A stretch of DNA of 64,000 bases from NCBI GenBank assembly GCA_964030785.1, contig OZ034968.1:64702899-64766898 (forward strand). Direction: 5' to 3'. Below are positions 61,001 to 64,000 of this stretch, one piece after another (within the stretch, counting starts at the first letter, position 1; the number at the start of each line of letters is the position of its first letter). Source of the DNA: Siderastrea siderea (lineage: Eukaryota > Cnidaria > Anthozoa > Scleractinia > Rhizangiidae). Position numbers and translations under genes: made by a program. The notes under the pieces were generated by a model. That model did not search any database. It saw nothing but the letters and a program-made list of their open reading frames with translations, and was not told the origin of the DNA.

Positions 61001-64000
61001 ACGAATACTAGATCTTGATTCGACACGAGATCAGGCTCGAACTACCGAAGAAAGGTCGATAACGTATCGAACCAGTTGAGAACTAACAACTTTTCTTTAA
61101 ATAAACATTAGCAAAAACACAGACTTACATCAAGATATGGCGTATTAGAGGCGACTCCACCAAGTGCTATATCATAGTTTACCATGCCTCTACCGCCAGG
61201 ATTTGTAGTAAAAGCGACTGCACACCAGCCGGTGGTTTTGCAAGTCATGTTAAAGATCAACATGTTATTGCTGAACGCCCATTTTAGCTGGAAATTGCCA
61301 TCTCCGGAATCGACGCTGCCATCCTTCAATGCTATTGAAGAATAGGAAAAGGAACTAAAAATATTAACGTTAAGGTACTACACCATTATGGTTTAGTTTG
61401 GCAGAGAAGTCAAACTATTATCAATGCGAATATACATATAGCAAGGGAAAAAACAATTTCCTCTTAGAGTGACAAAACTCAGTAGGTTCAGGGTAAAATA
61501 GAAAAAGCTACAACATTTGACCTCGACTCATCACCTGCAATTGTGGGTGTTGGAGTAGGCATGCTTGTTGTAGATGTAGATGTAGTTGTTGTAGATGACA
61601 TCATCACGGTAGTGGACGGCTTTATTCCAGCATTCATTGCCTCCTTGATCAGGTTGCGTTTGGTGGTAAATACCCCAGTGTAAGTGTGTTTCGTCAGACC
61701 TGAATTGCTGTCAGCGGAACCGTGGAGTGCCCACGCAATGTAAACTTCAGTATCGCTCTATTATTTAAAAAAATTAAAAGGGACACACACACACACAAAA
61801 ATATATATATATATATATATCTCAGCATGTTTCTCATTTCAAACGTTTTCGACTAATTAAGTCATCTTCAGGGTAAAAACGTTTCAAAAACGTTTGGTTT
61901 TCCTTTTTTAAACGTTTTTTAGCCTTGTAAATAGTGTTTTTCAGATCATAAGCGATTATTATTGATAAAACGCATTTGCGGCCAGCGTAATTGCAGGTAC
62001 TGAAGTTGAGAAACAATGTAACAGTGATGAACAAAGGACAGAAAAATCGTGTTTTTTCTCATTAAAGAGTAATGAAAAGCCTCTTTAAAACTGGCTTTTA
62101 GTTTGGTTTGACACAACGGCGAAGGTGACGCGCCACTTTTGTTACATTTTAAGCGCTTTGGACAGCCTGCCTAGCCTCTCGCGTACAAAGGCATACCAGA
62201 CGTCTTGCGTAAGATGGTTTGCGATGGAAAAGAATTGCACCTTGAAAACGTTTGGCCAACCTTTTCAAGTTCTGCGGTTTTGTGTTGTTAAAGACGTGTT
62301 ACTGTTCGCTCTTCTTGCGAAATTCACTTGATATCTTGCTTTTGGAGTTCTAGGAGCGAAAATGCCAGGGAATTATATCCGTAGTGACATATCACCTTTA
62401 ACGCTGCACAACTGACCATTCGGTTTAGTAATCATGCAATTATTATCCGGCTTTGATTTAAAAAGCCTCTTCTAATGAAATGTAATCAAAATTAAAGAAT
62501 TATCTATCTCCAGTGAACTTTTTGGCGGTCGACACATTCAGTCGTACGATGCCATTTAAAGGTTACATCGTGTTAGATTAGATTGTGTTTTGTGTTATAA
62601 CAGGGATTTCGTTATATTAGAGTTCCTTATATCGGGGTTCTCTTCCATATATTTTACTGTAACTTTGGTCGGCTGAAGCATATCATCGGGGACGTCGTTA
62701 TTACAGGTTTTCCGCTACCTGCGGATTTCAAGGAGAGTACGTTAACTCGGCTCACTCCCTCTGTCCCCAAGGGTTTTTTTTCAATTTAGAATTTGCACTT
62801 TACCGTAAACTGAACATCTTTATCGTCCCCTGTTGTGGCGCTCCTGTAGAAATCCACATAGGTTTTCCCACCATCTTCCGAAGCCTTTATCAGCTTATAG
62901 TCTCGCGATGCATCTTTTGGCGGTGATCCCACTCCAACACTCCAGTAATCCTTGGTTGTTCCAAGTATTTTACAAGTAAGAAAGATACAAATTTATGCAT
63001 CAGTCACTGAGTGATTCCAATTATAGTTGTCCGGTAGTGATAAGCAATCCAAAAGGTTCCACAAAAACGTGACGAAAAGTTCGACATTTTCTCTCTTCTC
63101 TTTAAAAGAGCCAGTGGACCTGTGTATGAACGGCCTGCGCCCACGGGGGAGGGAGGGGGGGGGAGGGGGCTAGGCTGAGTTACGCCTAAGGGTGGATCTC
63201 CACTCTCACGTAAAGTTTATCTACGTACTGACGTGAATGCAAAAATAAAATTAGAGATGATGTCTGAGCGGCTTGTGTAAACGCAAAAGAGTTGAGCTGT
63301 TCAGCTTGTTACGTTTACGTAAGCCGTTCATACATCGTATCTAATTTTGTTTACGCAGAAAAAATTGGACGCGACAGTGGAGATCCACCTGGGTAATCAG
63401 CATTATTTCAAATTAGTTCGTTGACGATGCATTTAACGCACGCGGAAAGGTGGAAAAGGTATGCCAGTCCTATAGGCAGTAAGGCTGGCGAAATAAAATA
63501 TAAAATTCACCTCGGGCTTGTCATCTTGTCGTGGTGGTAAGGCTTGTGTGGACGATTGTAAGCTGCAGTTTATTGTTTTATTTATGTTGTGTGTGTCTTA
63601 ATGATCCGGCGGGGAAAAGTCCCTGGTAGGTTTATCCATGCCGGATTGGTCGAAGGTGAGAGGCCTGACACAGGACAACCCCTAGTCCTCAAAAGAGAGA
63701 GTGGACCTTGTAGGTACGAGATTAAGACAAAGGGCATGCGCCCACGGGGGTGAGGAGACAGCTGGACACTTAGTTTTAAGTAAAGAGATTAGGCTACCCG
63801 TAAGGAGTAATCAATATTATTTGAAAATAAAGGAGCACTTAACGTAATATTAAGAAACGTTCAACGAGTTTACTACAAAATCTTCCTCCTCGTGTCCCCC
63901 CCCCCCCCCCCCCAGCTCCTAAAAAAAAAAAAACTGACAGCACGCCCTAAAGGTATTTCAGTGAAAGGCAGTCCGGTTGACGTAAAATAATCTTAATGTT
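18355..64000 (-). CDS. Giant multi-DOMON GPI-anchored protein, 5' partial
   Basis: Thirteen tandem DOMON modules read as one gene of 38 exons in the window (7,329 coding nt, 2,442 aa), open at the 5' side. Each module is A (phase 1-0), B (0-0), C (0-1). The C donor (usually CTG|GTGAGT) joins the next A acceptor (TAG|CATTG) to give an Ala codon in frame. Every exon is open and every junction keeps phase. No module has room for its own signal-peptide exon: C and the next A are 181-203 nt apart. Only module 1 ends in a GPI tail. Each module carries a Cys pair (C-K-T-T-G-W-C), N-M-T and N-A-T sequons, the Met in GGRxMVxYD and a His in the T-x-H segment, which are candidate heme ligands. A surface-anchored, heme-binding bead string is inferred. 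The alternative, separate genes, would need unseen start exons. Transcript evidence is not available. Confidence 0.75.
20723..20920 (-). other. C-to-A boundary intron (type example)
   Basis: The donor side carries a GPI-tail relic homologous to module 1 (CGTGTTGTGGCTTTTCCTAT versus CGAGTGATGGCTTTTGCTAT). A 3'-UTR-like part follows. The acceptor side has an ATG frame, 20782 down to 20723, reading MDMFLKINISFFRPFAILK and ending in the TAG that serves as the splice acceptor. The last part aligns with the FFVLAFLPYAVLQ signal peptide of the 10935-14480 gene. The same intron recurs at 23093-23283, 30715-30906, 33144-33335, 39387-39578, 43009-43191, 46549-46740, 50124-50304, 53828-54011, 56709-56892, 59020-59203 and 61332-61534. 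Confidence 0.75.
20921..23092 (-). CDS. DOMON module 2
   Basis: Exons A 22890-23092, B 22058-22207 (150 nt), C 20921-21152 (232 nt). The C exon ends TPKPTKPG before GTGAGT. The tail relic in the intron reads VVAFPI and then stops. B differs from its neighbours (STRTSNPSPKD, RKTTTGDDQDVQL) and has a GTTAGT donor. Introns are free of transposons. The 198-nt intron to module 1 is the clearest for the signal-peptide relic (20723-20782). Confidence 0.8.
23284..30714 (-). CDS. DOMON module 3 (transposon in intron)
   Basis: Exons A 30512-30714, B 24362-24511 (150 nt), C 23284-23494 (211 nt). The A-B intron is 6,000 nt because it holds the CACTG element at 25357-30442; both splice sites are intact. 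The B donor is GTATTA, the weakest in the array. A reads GGRNMVKYDIAVGGVASNT. The C linker is short (STTKTSMPTPTPTKPAG). Confidence 0.75.
24868..24942. repeat. (CAAA)n microsatellite
   Basis: A run of AAAC units grading into AC and AAAAC units, in the module 3 B-A intron. Confidence 0.8.
26130..27440. other. Transposon interior, unrecognised
   Basis: Includes a small hairpin (TACCGCAAGTATTTGCGGTA, near 26373). Short open frames on both strands show no domain. It may be captured host sequence. Confidence 0.35.
27446..28819. repeat. Three hairpin-bearing repeats
   Basis: A ~105-bp unit at 27446-27552, 27961-28068 and 28730-28819 contains GCCGTAGTTTTGTCAAGGCA, then an inverted CTTGCC..TGACAA partner and GGCAGCCTTGCTTGGGCT. 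The first two lie in a ~515-bp tandem duplication (also sharing GGGAAATCTGTCAGACATTT). All are within the CACTG transposon. Confidence 0.7.
29291..29510 (+). pseudogene. Protein-kinase N-lobe fragment in transposon
   Basis: The frame 29291-29491 reads MILGKGAFGRCVKCWVKD and then SVSVKFLEQKR: a glycine-rich loop (G-K-G-A-F-G) and a V-x-V-K strand with the ATP-anchoring Lys, 23 residues after the loop start. After about 29440 the kinase-like reading shifts frame (GVKAMLSLIRHSSLP, resembling the following helix and H-x-N/S-L-P region). No C-lobe is found. It looks like a captured and decayed exon. Confidence 0.5.
30907..33143 (-). CDS. DOMON module 4
   Basis: Exons A 32941-33143, B 31900-32049 (150 nt), C 30907-31135 (229 nt). 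A has SKSMLMF in the second strand and ends TEYLH, as in modules 7 and 9. B ends QFR rather than QFM. The linker is longer than in modules 5-9 (STTTTSTSTTKTSMPTPTPT). The introns lack the MITE and LINE tail that mark modules 5-9. Confidence 0.8.
33336..39386 (-). CDS. DOMON module 5 (insertion-rich introns)
   Basis: Exons A 39184-39386, B 37219-37365 (147 nt), C 33336-33546 (211 nt). The C-B intron carries the Harbinger MITE (33604-34244), a 1.8-kb Mutator-like element (34660-36451) and a LINE tail. The B-A intron carries the GGGAC element (38248-39134). All exons remain open. A reads GGRRMVNYDIALGG; B reads DYWSVVTAYPSKDASQDYKL, as in module 7. Confidence 0.8.
33604..34244. mobile_element. 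Harbinger-like MITE, module 5 intron
   Basis: Ends TACTGCGTTTAAACTAG and the inverse of AGCTGCGTTCACACTAG, with TTA duplicated on both sides (33601-33603, 34245-34247). The empty site is visible in modules 2 and 3 (GTCTTAGATTTCAACTC). Repeated AAACATGTTT motifs lie near both ends. The interior reads WTDDE in one frame, possibly a remnant of the Myb/SANT-like Harbinger protein. Confidence 0.75.
34660..36451. mobile_element. Mutator-like element with nested palindrome
   Basis: Inverted repeats of about 75 bp begin TAGGCTCAGTCTCCAGCCGT. The 9-bp flanks CACTCTTCT (34651-34659) and CACTTTTCT (36452-36460) differ by one base; sister modules hold a single copy. Long inverted repeats plus 9-bp duplication are typical of Mutator-like elements. 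Near 34780-34910 a GC-rich palindrome (GAGGGCCGTACTGAGGAATA and inverse) is nested. An open frame at 35111-35461 (plus) has no recognised domain. This insertion is unique to module 5. Confidence 0.75.
36568..37138 (-). pseudogene. LINE 3' end, module 5 intron
   Basis: Minus-strand reading shows FKATHGQVPDY, LRSKFELLLAPPSTKMK, APGDRAFTADAPRL and FTCFKSKLKTFSFRKVYE with a stop: the classic C-terminus of a CR1/L2-group ORF2. A 3' UTR and a (TTA)n tail at 36568-36655 follow. It is 5' truncated and its frame is damaged. Confidence 0.75.
38248..39134. mobile_element. Harbinger-like GGGAC element, module 5 intron
   Basis: Inverted ends GGGACTGTTCGTTATTTATG with TAA on both sides (38245-38247, 39135-39137); the empty site GAAAACTAAACCAC is present in sister modules. 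G-rich subterminal tracts. No transposase. It shares end chemistry (GGGAC, TAA) with the element at 16083. Confidence 0.75.
39579..43008 (-). CDS. DOMON module 6
   Basis: Exons A 42806-43008, B 41743-41889, C 39579-39792 (214 nt). A has an extra Cys (KYACVNSGDDNFQLKWVYS), the only module I see with a third Cys. B reads DYWSVATTYPSKDASQDYKL. The linker reads STTKTGMPSPTPTKPAG, shared with module 8, its partner in the 7.1-kb duplication. Confidence 0.8.
39849..40557. mobile_element. Harbinger-like MITE, module 6 intron
   Basis: Same insertion site as in module 5, so inherited by duplication. This copy has an extra ~60 bp (AAACTACAGAATGAATGCAA) shared only with module 8. Confidence 0.75.
41088..41655 (-). 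pseudogene. LINE 3' end, module 6 intron
   Basis: Orthologous copy with a long (TTA)n tail at 41088-41170; the APRLWNNLP motif is preserved here, though the GDRAF stretch is damaged. Confidence 0.7.
43192..46548 (-). CDS. DOMON module 7
   Basis: Exons A 46346-46548, B 45276-45422, C 43192-43405 (214 nt). A reads SNSMLMFNMTCKTTGWC and GGRRMVNYDIVLGG and ends TEYLH. B matches module 5 (VVTAYPSK). The linker is STTKTSMPTPAPTKPGG. Its C-B intron keeps both the MITE and the LINE tail. Confidence 0.8.
43462..44111. mobile_element. Harbinger-like MITE, module 7 intron
   Basis: Orthologous copy without the extra 60 bp; the right target repeat has mutated to TTC. Confidence 0.75.
44635..45195 (-). 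pseudogene. LINE 3' end, module 7 intron
   Basis: Orthologous copy, (TTA)n tail at 44635-44706. Confidence 0.7.
46741..50123 (-). CDS. DOMON module 8
   Basis: Exons A 49921-50123, B 48860-49006, C 46741-46954 (214 nt). Corresponding exons lie 7,115-7,162 nt from those of module 6, and linker (TGMPSPTPTIPAG), B (VATTYPSR) and A (KWVYSNN) are the closest matches. This is the second copy of the two-module block. Confidence 0.8.
47012..47716. mobile_element. Harbinger-like MITE, module 8 intron
   Basis: Orthologous copy with the extra ~60 bp, matching module 6. Confidence 0.75.
48240..48770 (-). pseudogene. LINE 3' end, module 8 intron
   Basis: Orthologous copy with a shorter (TTA)n tail and a small deletion in the GDRAF region. 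Confidence 0.7.
50305..53827 (-). CDS. DOMON module 9
   Basis: Exons A 53628-53827 (200 nt), B 52569-52715, C 50305-50518 (214 nt). Exon A is one codon shorter (NSGDNFELKWAYS), like modules 10 and 11, while B, C and the intron insertions belong to the module 5-8 type. The module is therefore a junction between two subfamilies, probably by unequal crossing-over in the B-A intron. The C-B intron also carries the fold-back element at 51701-51878. Confidence 0.8.
50573..51226. mobile_element. Harbinger-like MITE, module 9 intron
   Basis: Orthologous copy without the extra 60 bp, matching module 7. Confidence 0.75.
51701..51878. mobile_element. Fold-back Mutator-like MITE
   Basis: A 178-bp near-perfect palindrome, TAGACTGCGAGTAGTCTCTA to its inverse, with an alternating CACACGCGCGCG tract in the arms. 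It is flanked by the 9-bp repeat CTTTATCTT (51692-51700 and 51879-51887); modules 5-8 have the single empty site. Confidence 0.8.
51945..52480 (-). pseudogene. LINE 3' end, module 9 intron
   Basis: Orthologous copy, (TTA)n tail at 51945-52015; the ATHGQ end is replaced by a short duplication (GGTACTTGGTATTTGGTACTT). Confidence 0.7.
54012..56708 (-). CDS. DOMON module 10
   Basis: Exons A 56509-56708 (200 nt), B 54978-55124, C 54012-54231 (220 nt). The C end reads PTPTPTNAG; two donors 3 nt apart (GTAGTG, and GTGAGT at 54008) keep the same phase. B reads DYWSVGVGSPPKDASQDYKL and its acceptor is CCAAG. The B-A intron holds the fold-back MITE and a ~570-bp segment absent from modules 11 and 12. 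Confidence 0.8.
55371..55567. mobile_element. Fold-back MITE, module 10 intron
   Basis: A 197-bp element with inverted ends GTGGATCTCCACT and inner pairs AATAAAATTAGA and ACGTTTACGTAAGCCGTTCA. The same insertion lies in modules 11-13. The target duplication is unclear. Confidence 0.7.
56893..59019 (-). CDS. DOMON module 11
   Basis: Exons A 58820-59019 (200 nt), B 57861-58007, C 56893-57112 (220 nt). Its C and B exons and introns lie in the first copy of the 2,311-bp repeat; I saw no difference from module 12 in C or B. The C donor is GTAGTG only, since the second GTGAGT is mutated to GTGAAT. A reads LKWGYSNN and ends NTPYLD. Confidence 0.8.
58249..58445. mobile_element. Fold-back MITE, module 11 intron
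   Basis: Orthologous copy, 197 bp. Confidence 0.7.
59204..61331 (-). CDS. DOMON module 12
   Basis: Exons A 61129-61331 (203 nt), B 60172-60318, C 59204-59423 (220 nt). B and C repeat module 11, but exon A differs (LKDGSVDSGDGNFQLKWAFS), so the 2,311-bp identity ends between B and A, near 60.9 kb. The A acceptor TTCTTCAATAG is the copy closest to the signal-peptide codons of the single-domain gene. Confidence 0.8.
60560..60756. mobile_element. Fold-back MITE, module 12 intron
   Basis: Orthologous copy exactly 2,311 bp from that of module 11. Confidence 0.7.
61535..64000 (-). CDS. DOMON module 13, 5' partial
   Basis: Exons B 62804-62950 and C 61535-61757 (223 nt); exon A should lie just beyond 64000, as the B-A distance is 1.0-1.5 kb in related modules. 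C reads EVYIAWALHGSADSNSGLTK followed by HTYTGVF and ends PTPTIAG before GTGATG. The 62951-64000 intron matches that of module 10, including the fold-back MITE and the ~570-bp segment. The gene therefore continues upstream. Confidence 0.75.
61783..61820. repeat. (AC)n(AT)n microsatellite
   Basis: A short AC run followed by an AT run, in the module 13 C-B intron. Confidence 0.85.
63192..63388. mobile_element. Fold-back MITE, module 13 intron
   Basis: Orthologous copy with several substitutions, older than the module 11/12 pair. Confidence 0.7.

Overview
The window is metazoan nuclear DNA: spliced genes with GT-AG introns, CR1/L2-type LINE fragments, tRNA-derived SINEs, MITEs and many trinucleotide microsatellites. 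The mix (a LINE with an SGNH-esterase ORF1, THAP/Kolobok, Harbinger and Mutator-like remains, a SINE with a tRNA-like head) and the protein style suggest a cnidarian, probably an anthozoan such as a stony coral. That placement is an inference, because no species marker is present. All recognised host genes lie on the minus strand and belong to one family: secreted, GPI-anchored DOMON-domain proteins (b-type cytochrome/sugar-binding fold, as in plant AIR12, MOXD1 and FRRS1).

Layout: 0.25-3.5 kb, a dead single-DOMON gene whose first exon is split by a 2.9-kb LINE. 3.5-10.2 kb, a SINE with a perfect 59-bp hairpin, duplicated anonymous repeats, and a degraded THAP-containing Kolobok-like transposon carrying a LINE tail. 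10.9-14.6 kb, an intact three-exon gene for one GPI-anchored DOMON protein (215 aa). 14.9-17.7 kb, a second SINE and a Harbinger-like element. 18.36-64.0 kb, a tandem array of 12 complete three-exon DOMON modules plus one partial module.

The central result is that the array reads best as one giant gene, not 13 separate genes. Every module has exons A (200-203 nt, phase 1 to 0), B (147-150 nt, 0 to 0) and C (211-232 nt, 0 to 1). All 38 exons are open and all splice sites are GT-AG. Each internal C exon ends in a GT donor that joins in phase to the A exon of the next module across an intron of only 181-203 nt. Only the last module (18355) lacks that donor and keeps a full GPI tail and stop. The short introns contain the remains of a GPI tail, 3' UTR and signal peptide, so gene boundaries appear to have been converted into introns. 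The predicted product is at least 2,442 residues within the window: a surface-anchored string of DOMON domains joined by Ser/Thr/Pro-rich linkers. Its signal peptide lies beyond 64000.

The array grew in layers marked by shared insertions: modules 1-4 lack them, modules 5-9 share a Harbinger MITE and a LINE tail, and modules 10-13 share a fold-back MITE. A 7.1-kb two-module block was duplicated (39.1-46.3 and 46.3-53.4 kb), and more recently a 2,311-bp one-module block (56.24-60.86 kb). A 5.1-kb CACTG-ended transposon, a 1.8-kb Mutator-like element and an 0.89-kb Harbinger-like element sit in introns without damaging exons. Modules are numbered 1-13 from the 3' end of the gene.
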